The notes beneath the pieces were generated by a model. That model was not told the origin of the DNA. It did not search any database and saw only the letters and a list, made by a program, of their open reading frames with translations. DNA of 64,000 bases from Nectonema munidae (lineage: Eukaryota > Nematomorpha > Nectonematoida > Nectonematidae). The position numbers and the translations under genes are program-made. Below, piece by piece: positions 46,610 through 57,490 of the stretch (within the stretch, counting starts at the first letter, position 1; each line of letters opens with the position of its first letter). The stretch covers positions 186,001-250,000 of the forward strand of contig JAUIRK010001002.1 of NCBI GenBank assembly GCA_030549495.1, written 5' to 3'.

Positions 46610-47919
46610 TGTAGTAATAGCAGAAAACGCTTTATTGAAGATTACATTCAGAATGAGATAAAAGTGCTTAAATGATGCTAAAGGTGATAAATAATAGCTA
46701 ATGGGTCGTTCACAATTGACGTCAACCAAGTTTTGCCTATTTTCTGCCCCCCCCCTATTGCCAACCAATGTCAAATTTTGGGCGTAAGCCTTATTATTTT
46801 GTTGTGAGAAATCAGATGTAGACGTTTTTGGAGTTGTTTTTGAAGTTTCACATGATTGTGTGACTACTATACTATCTTGAGTGTTACTAGAGATTTATTT
46901 GTAAGCTCTTCTCTTGCCAAATCTTCAATTACCTGCTCGTATGTTTTTATATTGTTCTTTAGCTCTGACCATTAAATAATATTTTTTTTGAGATAAACAT
47001 TTTGACTGCTGAGGATATGCTTTCAAAGTTTTTTCAAACAAAGCTTGATACCTTTTCTTTTTCTTTTACAAAATTAAAAAAATTTTTTTATTCAAAATAT
47101 ATTTGATACATATATTTTAATTTTACAAAAAGATTTTTTTTTATTTTTTGAAATTTAATTCCCTTAAATGAAATTTATTACCCCTGCAAAAAAAATTATC
47201 CACATTTTATGAGTAATATGTCGTTTTAAAGAGAATTTTACACTGATTACAAAAATGTGTTTAGATTTTAATTTACTATTTATTAAAATAATTTTTTACG
47301 CCTTCAAACTTTGAAAAATGGCAATTTTTACAACTTTAACCTTGAAAAAAATAAAGAAATATTTTGATTCAATAAAATTGAATAACATATTTGAAATCAG
47401 CATATTAAACTCTATAAAATAAATATATACTCTGTCATATAATATATAAATGTGCAAATTCAATGTAGTTGATGGCTCAACTATCTAAGAACCGTAATAG
47501 TTGAGAGAAGAGGATGGTTTGTTTAGGGATGTGTGATCCCATATACAAATATAGTGATGTAATTCAAATGTCACTAATTTTATTTTAAGAATTTAACTTT
47601 TTGAAAATGATTTAATTTTAGTTTATCTTTTTCACTTCTAACAAAATTTAACTATTTTTAACCATTTTTTAAATCGCTGTTCTTGCTGTTGATGTCAACT
47701 TTTTTTTAACCCCCCTCCCTCCCTATGTCAACTCTTATCAACTTGAATCTTCCCCCTCCCTCCCCATGTCAACTCTCGTCAACTTGAACCCTCCCCCTCC
47801 CTCCCAGGTAGTGCTGACGTCAATTGTGAACGACCCCTAACTAGTGCGCATATATATACGAATAAAACATTGCCTTGAGTCCAGAATAAATGTGCATATT
47901 ACAATTATAATAGGTTCCT
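46610..47919 (-). mobile_element. Second LTR fragment split by a TIR element
   Basis: LTR sequence of the same family at 46610-46701 resumes at 47838-47919, with the 1.1-kb TIR element 46702-47837 inserted between. Fossil, incomplete; older than the inserted element. Confidence 0.78.
46702..47837. mobile_element. Non-autonomous TIR element, 1,136 bp, TAA duplication
   Basis: Perfect 22-bp TIRs (46703-46724 and 47815-47836; core GGGTCGTTCACAATTGACG) and TAA on both sides (46699-46701, 47838-47840), sitting inside an LTR so the empty site is visible. Subterminal C-runs (46746-46754; 47708 on, CCCCCTCCCTCCC with CATGTCAACT words). The 3-bp TAA duplication suits PIF/Harbinger-type elements. On the - strand at about 46960-47060 a short open stretch (RYQALFEKTLKAYPQQSK) may be the relic of a DNA-binding accessory protein; not identified. 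Confidence 0.82.
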
Positions 47920-47949
47920 GGAGCGATGACTTGATCAGTACAGATGGCT

Positions 47950-48425
47950 GAGATCCGCTATCTCCACTTCTCTCTTTCAATTGCGGCGTGAGTCCAAGCT
48001 CATATAGTCGTTCCTTCAGCCCATCTCTCCATCTTTTTCGTTCTCTCCCTCTGCTTCTTTTTCCACTCACTTTCTTTTCCATAGCATGGCACACCAAATC
48101 GTCTTGCTTCTTCCTTAAAATATGCCCGTACCACCTCAGTTTACAACGTTCTGCTACAGCCAGCATACTTATCTCAACTCCCGTCTTTCTTCTAATTTCC
48201 TTCTTTTTTTTTGTCTCTTAGAGTTCCCCCACCATTCGTCTAAGCATCTTCATTTCAGTCACCATTAATTTTCTTTCATCTTTTTTTTCAAGCTCCAGCA
48301 TTCACAACGATATGTCAAGATCGGTCGAACAATTGTGGTGTAAAACTTCGCTTTGAGTTTCATTGAACAACGCATTGAGTTTACTTTACGGAAAAGTTGC
48401 CTACAATTTAATCTCCTTATCTCGC
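47950..48425 (-). pseudogene. LINE ORF2 C-terminal part
   Basis: On the - strand: FRKVNSMRCSMKLKAKFY, TTIVRPILTYRCECW, KLMVTEMKMLRRMVG, then 47950-48166 AERCKLRWYGHILRKKQDDL, KVSGKRSRGRERKRWRDGLK. The LRWYGH ... GRxRKRW ending is typical of one LINE group with an AP-endonuclease ORF2. Frame broken between the two stretches (about 48200). Same group as the endonuclease/RT at 51.7-53.3 kb; the two pieces overlap slightly at MKLK and are probably either one copy torn apart or two copies. Confidence 0.78.
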
Positions 48426-48474
48426 AAGCAAATCTTTAACACATGGACACTATATTTGTGAATATCTTTTTTAA

Positions 48475-48592
48475 CCCTTTCATTACCAGAAAAACAAGAC
48501 AATATTTATTAAAAAGCAGAAGATTCATATACAAAACTATTTGAAAAAGCAGACGAAGGTAAAATATATGATACACTGGTCACGAAAGGGTT
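48475..48592. mobile_element. piggyBac-type MITE, 118 bp
   Basis: TTAA at 48471-48474 and 48593-48596; ends CCCTTTCATTACCAG and, inverted, CCCTTTCGTGACCAG. The interior AAAGCAGACGAAGGTAAA is shared with the MITE at 11730. A third, diverged relative begins at 49864 (TTAACCCTTAACGCC) without a clear right end. Confidence 0.8.
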
Positions 48593-49065
48593 AAGTTGAA
48601 TGTATCATAGACGGAGAATCTCTGAAGTCGGAAAATCTCGGAAGTAAGTTCTTTGTGCATAAGTCGCCTTCTCTCTCTCTAGCTGGTCTATCTTCCCTTG
48701 TGTTACATTTTCTGTCACTCTTCTCACTCCCCAAAGTGTAATCTACGCCAATATCACAACGCCAGGAAACGATTTTTAAAAGAGATGAGGAAGTTAAAAA
48801 GCTTCATAGCTCAAAGTGAATCTTCACTCACTAAAGTGTAACCGTTCTTATGAAGAAAAATAGACTTTAACCAGGGGTGTGCTAACTTTTTCAACGGCGA
48901 GTACAATTTTAAAAAATATATGAGTATCCGGGTCATTTACTCAAAGTAAGTACATCTTGATTCTCCTGGTTTAAGTAACATAAATTAATTATTTGAAAAA
49001 CATTAAAAAATCATTATTATTATTATTAAGAAAAGATACACAATCGAAAGATTAATATAAAACAG

Positions 49066-49605
49066 ATGAAGAATAACGACCACAAGATAATATTTTAGTA
49101 GCAAGTGAAGAACAACCACCCCGCATGACCCTTTTGAAGAACCACCACCCCAAATAGTTTTCCAATAATATTATACAGAATATACCACTGAAGCAAAATT
49201 AAAAAAATTTATTTAGTAAAAACTAAAATATTAAAATTTTGATTTAGTAAAGGCAAAATAAAATCTTGAAAATTCATTTTGTGAGAAGAATTGAAAAAAT
49301 AAACAATAAGTATACATCTATAATATTATATAGCTGACTTGCAAAACAGGATATTGTTTCAAGATTATACAGTGTTATAAGATTAAATATATACTAGTGA
49401 TTATATATAGTATGTTTTCAGGAAATCAGTATCAGTGTAATCCGATTAAAAACAATTTGTTTAGTATACGCTCGATTTAATTATACAATACATATTTCAA
49501 AGTTTAAATAAATATAAAACTCAACTGAAGAATAGCCACCCTAAAATCTCTCTTCTGAAGAATAGCCACCCCAAAATTGTTGCGTTGGTTGTTCTTCATA
49601 TGATC
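49066..49605. mobile_element. Word-repeat element, GAAGAAYARCCACCCC
   Basis: Both ends carry repeats of GAAGAATAGCCACCCC (49069-49150; 49528-49580); the right end closes with the inverse (GGTTGTTCTTCATATG). Ends CAGATGAAGAATAACGACC and CATATGAAGAACAACCAACG. Nested in the 2.1-kb element. Non-coding. Confidence 0.6.
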
Positions 49606-49867
49606 CCAAAACAGTTAAAACATTAAGGTAAACAGTCCACAAAAAACAGAAATGTCCGCTTACTCAAGAGCAATTAAAAAAATGGTCATCAATCTCAGAG
49701 CCGGTGCTAGGAATTGCGGGGCGCAATTATAATTCTGATAGAGGGGCCCCGACTCTACATAGTAAAATTTATCGGTGTTTATATTTAATATAAAAAAACA
49801 GGAAAAAAGACATCAAAAAATTTTTAAGCCACTATGGATACTTTTATTGCTTTACTTTTAACATTAA

Positions 49868-50000
49868 CCCTTAACGCCCAATGCCGACTATAGTCGACTT
49901 TACAAAAATAAAATCGTCTGCGTTTATCAAAGCTCTTTAATACAAATCTTCTGCTTTACATTAGATATCGTCTGATTATTCTGGTCGTCAACGGGGAGGG
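49868..50000. mobile_element. Diverged TTAA MITE relic
   Basis: TTAA then CCCTTAACGCCCAATGCCG, followed by CGTCTGCG and TCTTCTGC words that are the inverse of the GCAGACGA words in the two intact MITEs. The right end is damaged (GTCAACGGGGAGGGG). Confidence 0.5.
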
Positions 50001-50725
50001 GCAAACTAGGCAATTACATATATTCCTTTAGAAAAAGATTCTTCTAGCTTTTATATTAGCAATATCTTTTAAAATATTTTTCGAGATATAATTCTAAAAT
50101 GTAGTTTATTAATTTTTAAAAACCTCTTTCAAAAACCTTCTAAGACTTAAAGTAATAAAAACTAAATTTTAGAACATGAATTTATAGATTTTGGTTGGCT
50201 GTCTGTAAATATTAATATTTTCATGTGATTTTAAAATTTTAGAGAAAAAATTTCTTTTTTGAAATTTGAAGCTGTAGAAAACTTAAATGTATAAACTTAG
50301 GATAAACGTATAGTAAAAATGGAGAATATTCTTATCGCAGCATTGATACAATAAGTGAGGAGTGCGAGAATGATTGTGGGAAAATCCACACATGTGAAAA
50401 TAATAGTACTGACTTATGTGCTAATAAAATGCCCGAGTTAGTATTACCAAATAGTAATGATCGATGATATACCATGTGTGACTCAGTTAATTCAAATAAA
50501 ACATTGAATTTCCTCATCTCTTTATAAATTGTTTCTCAGCGTAAGTGATATTGGCGTAGATGTCACACTTTGGTGAGTAAGAAAAGTGAAAGAGAAAATG
50601 TAACACAAGAGGAAGATAGGCCAGCTAGAGAGAGGGACGCCTTATGCACAAAGCGTGAAAAATTATTACTTCACAGATTTTCCATGGAACTTCAGTGATT
50701 TTCCGACTTCAGAGACTTTCCTAGA

Positions 50726-51110
50726 ACCATTTTAATTCAAATTTACAAATAGTAATTAAATAATCTACAATTTAAAATTACTTCAATTTCAGGTAGAAAA
50801 GCCAAAGCAAGGAACATTTTTATACTTTTTCTGAAAGATAAACTTTTGGAATATGTTGAGCTGAAACCTAGTTCAGACAGTTTTCTATATATGTTTTAGC
50901 AATAATGAAAAAATTTGCCCCGGAGCCGAACCACACAATTTTGATACGGCTCTGAAGCCCTGCTTAAAACCATCAAATTTCATTTGATATATCAGAGAAA
51001 AGCGGGACTTTTATTTTTAAAAATATCGAAAAGGGAGAATTAGAATAAAAATATATTACTTCGCTTATTTGAAGAAAATGAGTTTTACTGTAAAAGAATC
51101 CGTGATATGA
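50726..51110. other. No gene recognised
   Basis: AT-rich intron sequence. An acceptor-like TTCAATTTCAG at about 50793 is followed by a short open stretch (RKAKARNIFILFLKDKLLEY) with no recognisable match. It also holds CGGCTCTG at 50963, a possible partner of the CAGAGCCGG terminus at 49692, without a duplication. Confidence 0.35.
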
Positions 51111-51296
51111 TATTTCTTTTCTATATGCATACATTCATATTCTTCTACACAATTTCTTTAGCATGTGTTTTCCTTTCCTACATGCATACATTCGGTTCTA
51201 GGAAAGTCTCTGAAGTCGGAAAATCACTAAAGTGGAAAATACATGCTAAAGAAATTGTGTAGAAGAATATGAATGTATGCATATAGAAAAGAAATA
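51111..51296. repeat. Perfect 56-bp inverted repeat with 74-nt loop
   Basis: Arms 51111-51166 and 51241-51296 are exact reverse complements (TTCTATATGCATACATTCAT, ATTCTTCTACACAATTTC within). The loop carries a lone copy of the terminal motif of the 48.6-50.7 kb element. Perfect identity over 56 bp in a decayed region implies a recent origin or ongoing correction. Confidence 0.95.
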
Positions 51297-51734
51297 TATC
51301 AATTTAACAATTCAATAAAAATTAAGCTATACAGTTTCTATCAGAATTCAAGCCCTTCGAATAGAAGTTTTCATATTTTTACCTGTTCTTGGATAGATTT
51401 TTATTTATAGAAGTTAGTTTATTAATTTTAACTAAAGAATTAAGTGATTCGCATTGAAGAAATCTACTTTATAATGTTATTAAAAATACTTCAATTTTCA
51501 GAAAGTATACTTTTTTGAGAATTAACATAGTTACTTCGCATTTTGTGCATTACAGTATCTATAAGGCTCAGCGAAACTCTTGTTTTTTATTGATTGCTAG
51601 AAACGCCAATCATTAGTACTCTTAACAATAGCCTCCTCTTGTTATAAGCTTAGTGGAAGACTAGCGGTAAGAGAGAGTGATTAAAATTGTAGAGAGCTTT
51701 TTCATCTAGGGAACTCCTAGAATCTTGAGTTTCA
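51297..51734. other. No gene recognised
   Basis: AT-rich intron sequence between the hairpin and the LINE fragment. Confidence 0.45.
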
Positions 51735-53340
51735 TGATCGCTTTAACCTCTTTCCAATTTAACCAGCTGGCATTGACTCTTATATGGACGTCCCTTTCAC
51801 AGCTTCCATTGTCCATAATTTGGGTTCCCAAGTATTTAAAATTTTTCACCTGTTTCAGCTTATTCTGCCAGTATCGCTATGTCGTCAGCAAATAAAAGTT
51901 TCCATAAGTCTTCCTTTTTTAAATGATTCTATAGTTCATCAACAACCAACGTAAACAATAATGGACTCAATGCCGAACCTTGATGCAGCCCGATTTTTAC
52001 TTCAAATTCTCTTGAAATTCCTTCTGCCGTTTTAATCGATGTCTTTGGATTTTTGTAGATTTCTTGCACCAATCTCACAAGTTTTTCGGATATTCCCTTT
52101 TTACGCAAGCACCAATAGACTACTTCCCTATGAATAGTATCATATGCTTTCTCTAGATCTACAGATCTACAAAAAACTGATGCATTTTCTTCAATTTTCT
52201 TTTCTATTAGTTGTCTTGCGATAAAAATCGCGTCTATTGCACTCTTTCCACCATAAATCCAAACGGTTTGAGGTTTATCTGTATCACTGACCGAATTCGC
52301 TTCTCCAAAATTCTTTCTAGTATTTTCAGTCGGTACTCCATTAACTTCACACCACCATAGCTACCACATTCTAAAAATCACCTTTCTTTTTCCAGATGGG
52401 TACTAGTACGCTTTTCCTCTAGTCTTTAGCTATTTTTTCTTCAATCCAAACTCTTTTTAGTAGGTCTACAATCCATGTTATCGTTTCATGTCTTTAATCA
52501 TATCATTGCTAATCTCAATAAGTCCAGTTGCTTTATAATTTTTTTTTCTCGAAGTATCTAATCGAATACTTATCCTCGACGCTTGTTGCGTCCCAAGACT
52601 CTCACTCAGTGATATTAAATTCTTCTTTATCTTTCCCCACATGTCTTCTACATACTCAATCTTCTTCCATTGTATAACCATCTTTTTTTTAGCTTTCTTA
52701 AACCCACCTTGTTCCACTTTCCTTCAATTTCCAAATCTTCAGTTTCTCATTTTTTCGAATATTATGCGTATATACTTTGTTTTTATACCATTCAAGGACA
52801 ACCAATTTGTGTTGGCTGACAATTTCACTTCCAGGAATAGCCTTGCAATCCTTAAAATTTTTTGAATATTTTTGCCTTATTGAGATAAAATCTTTTTGAC
52901 TTTTCTTACCACCACTTTTCTAGATAATCAGATGTTTGAGTTTTTTTCTATATTTTGTTTTGCAAACTAATAGTTCATTTCTTTCTTCCATTTGTAAAAT
53001 TCTCTCACCATCTTCATTTCTTTTTCCATACCCATGTACTCTGTGTATTTTGTTGAAACCATCACAATGTTCTCCCAAGTGTCCATTCAAATCACCTCCA
53101 ATTAACAACCTTTCATTTTCTTTCACTTCTTCAATCATTTCTTCTAAATTAGCCATGAACTTTTCTTTTTCCTCTTATTTGCATCCATTCTGCTGTGCAT
53201 GTGCTGATATGATATGGTTATCAGCTTATCTTCTTCCGCCAGCTTGATTCGAATCACTCTATCCCTCTCTATTTTCACTTCCATTACTTTATTTTTCCAT
53301 TTAGATGAAATTATGATTCCTACTCCATTCTTTTTGTTTG
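51735..53340 (-). pseudogene. LINE ORF2, endonuclease and RT
   Basis: On the - strand from 53340: AP-endonuclease (NLEEMIEEVKENERLLIGGD, LNGHLGEHCDGF, VHGYGKRNEDGERILQME), linker (52720-52480), then RT: PIWKKKGD, RKHMILFIGK, LRKKG-type word, VQEIYKNPKTSIKTAEGIS, REFEVKIGLHQGSALSPLLF, LFADDIAILAE (catalytic FADD near 51885), VKNFKYLGTQIMDNGSCERD, INASWLNWKEVKAIMKLK. Several stops and frameshifts across the RT. It ends at 51735 with the word ATGAAACTCAA, which also starts the C-terminal fragment at 48363. Confidence 0.8.
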
Positions 53341-54185
53341 ACTTTCCACTATAAAAATTTTAAACCCTTCACCTATTTCCTAAGCAGCGTTGCCTCCCTA
53401 TCTGGTTTCCTGTACACACATCACTTCACTGTTTCTTTTTCATGGTTTTTAACATTATGTACTATCATAACATATTAAATTATGTAAAGTCATCCGCCTA
53501 CCAGTGAAATTAGATAGATACCAGTGAATACGGCGCAAAATACATTCCAAATATATCGCCAAACTATTTACTATAGGTAAATCATAGAAAAATCATTCCT
53601 CCAAATAGTTATATGATAAATAGCCTTATGTCTTAATTCTAATGGATAACTTTTTGTAAAGACAGCATAATCTGTAGAATATAGAAGGACAGGTTATTAT
53701 TATCAGGTTAAGTAAAGTACACAAACTTTGATTAAATTTTAGGTTAAGAAATCTAGTTTAAGACATGTATTGGAATATGAGAAATAAAAGAAAGAAAAGA
53801 GCTCAATCTTTTCTTTTATATCTTGAAATTCAATTAAAAAGCTGTATTGCAAAATTGAAGTTTACTATGCAGCTTGCTGTTTTCATTTTTCAATGAATTA
53901 GATTCCAAAAGTTTATCAAAAGCGAAAAAGGAAATCTAACTTAAAATAACCTAAATTAATTAAGAAGCTAATATGAATTAAGTTATACTGTAGATAACGC
54001 TAAGTGTACTTTCAAATTAAAAAAATGAATAGCTCTTTCTTTTTCACCTCAAATTATATTTGTAGCAGTTGAGTCAGTAAACAAATTTATCTATCCAAAA
54101 TCTAGCTTCGAGCCCCAAAAAAAGTTTTCTATACATTTTTCTACTTTAACTAAAGGTAAATGTAGCAAGGGGTATTTTCATCGAG
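53341..54185. other. No gene recognised
   Basis: Start probably still LINE (degraded endonuclease N-terminus); the rest is AT-rich intron. Confidence 0.4.
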
Positions 54186-54355
54186 AAGGCATAATTGCGC
54201 CGCTTGTATCGAACTACGAAGAAAGGAGGCTTTATACGGGATCGAACCCAAGACCTTGAGTAATCGAAGTATCTAACCAACCTTTCTTTCTTACTACACA
54301 AACATCCTGCTGCTAATTTGGGGGAGGGTGTCTACTGGATCCCAACAGTATTTAT
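54186..54355 (-). repeat. tRNA-derived SINE
   Basis: On the - strand AGGTTGGTTAGATACTTC then GTTCGATCC (exact B-box) near 54240. The GC-richer leader GTTGGGATCCAGTAGACACC precedes it (54300-54350). The leader recurs at 55262-55321. Confidence 0.65.
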
Positions 54356-55261
54356 GTGTTTTCTTTCAAATAAAATAAAGAGTGAAATATAAAGATTTTT
54401 TTGCTTTTTAATTAAGTTAAATTAAAATAAAAATAGTCACACTTTATTGTGAATAAAACATCATTATAGAGTTAAATAGTAAGGATAAATGAGGAAGGTT
54501 CATTCTAGTTTGTTCTCATGTTATTAATTCATTATCCCGTTAAGACCTAGCAGACCACTTTTTTGAATTTGTATTGATTTCAGTTGAAGCATGGTCTGCT
54601 GTAATTTTTTGAATCATTGTTATTAAAACTTTTATACTCAAATTTAAAAATTTTATATTATTTTAAATTTTATTTTAGAATTTTTTCACTAAAGATTTTT
54701 GTTTTTTTCCTCTCAACTAATAAAATTATGATCTTTCACGAAATTTTTTAACTTGGTAGCGAAAAGGCTTTGTCCTTTGTCCTTTTTTTGTTTACGGGTA
54801 AATAAATATATGTTTTTAATTAAGAAGTCAAATGAATAAAATCAGACGATAATATTTAATATCACATAATTAATAATGAAAAAATCTCATTGCTGAATAC
54901 TTGTCCCATAAAACCCCTAATCTGGAATCTAGATGAAAAATGACTTTTGATCTCTATGTAGATTGAAGGTATGGTATTTATCTGATTCTATTTTTGTAAA
55001 GAGGATTGATGCTTCTTCAGCATCAAATATTAAACCAAATAAAAAATATAATCATATAAGATTTAGAAAAATAAAGCTCAAATTCAGAATCTTTTAAAAT
55101 TTGCAGCGTTTTAAGGCGAAAAAGTTTTTATTTAACATAACTCTTCAGGCTTCTTTATTTCCTTTCATATTTAAAACTCTAAAAAGAAGTTTAACAAAAG
55201 TACACTTCTAAACTTTCAATACTTGTAAATGAAAAACTCATAAACAGAATCTTTTTATCCT

Positions 55262-55321
55262 TTATCCTCGTGATACTGCTAACTTGGAGGAGGGGGTCAA
55301 CTGAACCCCAACAGTTTTTAT
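55262..55321. repeat. Copy of the SINE leader
   Basis: GCTAACTTGGAGGAGGGGGT then CAACTGAACCCCAACAG matches 54312-54347. It sits 100 bp before the third spire exon. Confidence 0.7.
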
Positions 55322-55421
55322 TTAAATATTTTCAGAACTATAATGACTTGATCAAAGTGCTTTTGCACACGCAATGCATACAATTTAAAAAAGTATCACT
55401 TGTTCTCAATTTACATTGCAG

Positions 55422-55531
55422 GTAGACATTGAAATAAAGAATCCCAATTTCGTTAATCTTCTATATCTTGGTCCAATGAATCTCTGCAATATGCATCGTT
55501 GTGACAAATTTTTCAGAATAAACCATAGGAG
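55422..55531 (+). CDS. spir: spire homologue, exon after the finger
   Basis: Acceptor TTACATTGCAG|GT and donor AGG-AG|GTATGC; 110 bp, entering in phase 0 and leaving after two bases. It reads VDIEIKNPNFVNLLYLGPMN, LCNMHRCDKFFRINHRR. In known Spire the finger is followed by a short basic linker and PxxxxxxLPIxxLGPxxL; here NPNFVNLLYLGPMNL matches that spacing. The phase fits the finger exon at 43992-44090, 11.3 kb upstream. The rest of the protein (a DW-x-x-M-x-VC-x-DCK segment) was not found to the right and is probably outside the window. Confidence 0.78.
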
Positions 55532-56258
55532 GTATGCTTTTAATTATTTTTTAATTGTGTTTTTTATCATCTAAAATCTAAAATCAATGAAATTTATATA
55601 TTTAAAGCAGACGATTTTGATTTCTTCGTACACCCATTTCACGCTGATCCTCAAACGGCCCCTAGGGTACTTCATTTTTTGTCTGATAGATACTTAAAAT
55701 ACAAGTCTATTCTTACACGCACCATTTTGTTTCCCAATTTGCTTTGCAATTCATATCAAAAACTCTTTCTATTTTGGCCTGATTGAAAAATGATTTAAGA
55801 TTTCTATACCAAATAGAAAATTCATAAAAATTTTAAAGAAAAATTCAACCTATACTTCTGTTTTATCAAAATGTACATATATGGCGGGAATTTGAAAATT
55901 CACCCAACTGCAATCTCTAATTTTTGAGTTTGTGTAGTTATTTTAAGATGAATTAACTAAAGCTATTGTGCTAGCATAAATATTAGTTTTAGTCTTCCCA
56001 ATCCGAACTTTAATTAGGAGAAGTTTTGAAACTCTTGCAAATGCAATGAAAATTTACGAACAAGCACTATTTACTTAATTTTGGCCTGATTGAAAAATAT
56101 CAATTTTAAATAATGAATAAAAGAGTATAGATATATGTGAAAATGGGAATATTAGAATTGATTTGAGTAATATCAAAGCGAACGTTAAAATTTGAAAGAT
56201 AAACACCGAACTTAAAGCTCACATGATCATGAATGCTGAGAAAAGTGCTGAATTTTCT
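55532..56258. other. No gene recognised
   Basis: Presumed spire intron. A lone AAAGCAGACGATTTTGA (about 55604) recalls the TTAA MITE interior. Nothing else. Confidence 0.45.
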
Positions 56259-56808
56259 GGTATCCGGTAATTTCATCGCGGTAATTTCATCGCGATGCAA
56301 TACATCGTATAGTTATTACATCGCGAGATTTATGGATTGACCATATTACTTAATTGCGGTGTCACAAGATAATCCCACAATTTGCGTATACAATCATGCA
56401 TACATTTTTATGAAATTACTAACTGTATACTACACATTTATTTGTATCTTCATACCTCAAAATGTCTTTAAGTGCAGGAAAAGCAGCTTTTATATAGACT
56501 TATCGTCATTGTCTCTAACTTCCTTTACTTCTTCTCAAATTCTGTGTATATATAAATATCTTTTCGTAGGATATTTTTTATAATAAAACTAAAAAATAAT
56601 TTAATTGTTAGTAATAAACTTAAAAAAATTATAAAGGGATATTTACAAAAAAAATTGAGCGTCAAGGATAAAATTAGTAAGACGATGTAATTACTGCACG
56701 ATGAAAATACTTGACGATGAAAATACCGACGATGTATTGCATCACGATGAATTTACTATGCGATGAAATTACCACAATGAAGTTACCACGATGAAATTAC
56801 AGTGGACC
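56259..56808. mobile_element. 550-bp TIR element, 9-bp duplication GAATTTTCT
   Basis: Target duplication GAATTTTCT (56250-56258; 56809-56817), exact. Ends GGTATCCGGTAATTTCATCG and, inverted, GGTCCACTGTAATTTCATCG. Inside each end, GCGATGAAATTAC and its inverse recur many times (56275-56330; 56690-56800). Non-coding. A 9-bp duplication is the MULE signature. Confidence 0.85.
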
Positions 56809-56904
56809 GAATTTTCTATATATGAATGTGAGTTTGGACACACAAAGTGGAATTGATGAGGCTTCAATACCAGAAACCGGTCCTTCACTGAACTTTTAGT
56901 TGGT

Positions 56905-57490
56905 ACCGCGACATTTCTCTGAATGGACATTTGGCTGATTATCAAACGGACATTTGGCCGAATGGACATTTGAAAGACGGGTATTTAACCGATTATGTTA
57001 ATACAATTAGGCATTTTTCGAGACTTCTTCAATCAATAAAATAATATTGTTAAAATGTTATTATAACATTAAAGCTAAATAGCATATAATAAAATTATAG
57101 TCATATCATAACTATAAATATAAACATAAAAATATATTAAAATACATTTGCCATTTAACATATGGTAGATAAAATTATTTATTGTTTATAGAAGTCATCT
57201 TCTAATATATAATAATATTAATCAGAGATCCGGGGAGTTAACTTCCAAGACCTTATTATATATTTAAATATAAAAATCGTAAAATACTAAAAAAAATTAC
57301 GCTGCAAATTTGTATTGAGCACAAGCTTCTTTTGTAGAGCAACGTGTACAAAATTTCTCATATTGTGTTTACATTTTCGGTGAAATGCCGTTCGGTAAAA
57401 TGTCAGTTCGGTCAAATGTCGCTCAGCCAAATATATATTTTACTAAATGTCTGTTGACCGAATATCCATGTGCTAAATGGCCAATCACGC
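56905..57490. mobile_element. Word-repeat element, GGACATTTGGCCGAAT
   Basis: Left part repeats AATGGACATTTGGCYGA (56915-56990); the right part repeats the inverse (TCGGTCAAATGTC) at 57375-57480. Between them lies the single minisatellite-type unit at 57222-57300. No target duplication found. Confidence 0.6.
57222..57300. repeat. Single unit of the 8.5-kb minisatellite
   Basis: ATCAGAGATCCGGGGAG then TTATTATATATTTAAATATA and AATCGTAAAATACT, matching one unit plus right flank at 8680-8765. Confidence 0.8.

Larger units (their letters stand above)
48611..50725. mobile_element. 2.1-kb element with ~180-bp inverted ends
   Basis: Left arm 48611-48765 (CTCTGAAGTCGGAAAATC ... TGTGCATAAG ... CTAGCTGG ... 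TGTGTTACATTTTCT ... CTACGCCAATATCAC) recurs inverted at about 50540-50725. No ORF. The terminal 35 bp (GGTTCTAGGAAAGTCTCTGA, AGTCGGAAAATCAC) appears alone a third time at 51192-51230, inside the loop of a perfect hairpin. A word-repeat element (49066-49605), a TTAA relic (49864) and a CAGAGCCGGTGC terminus (49692) are nested. Confidence 0.72.
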
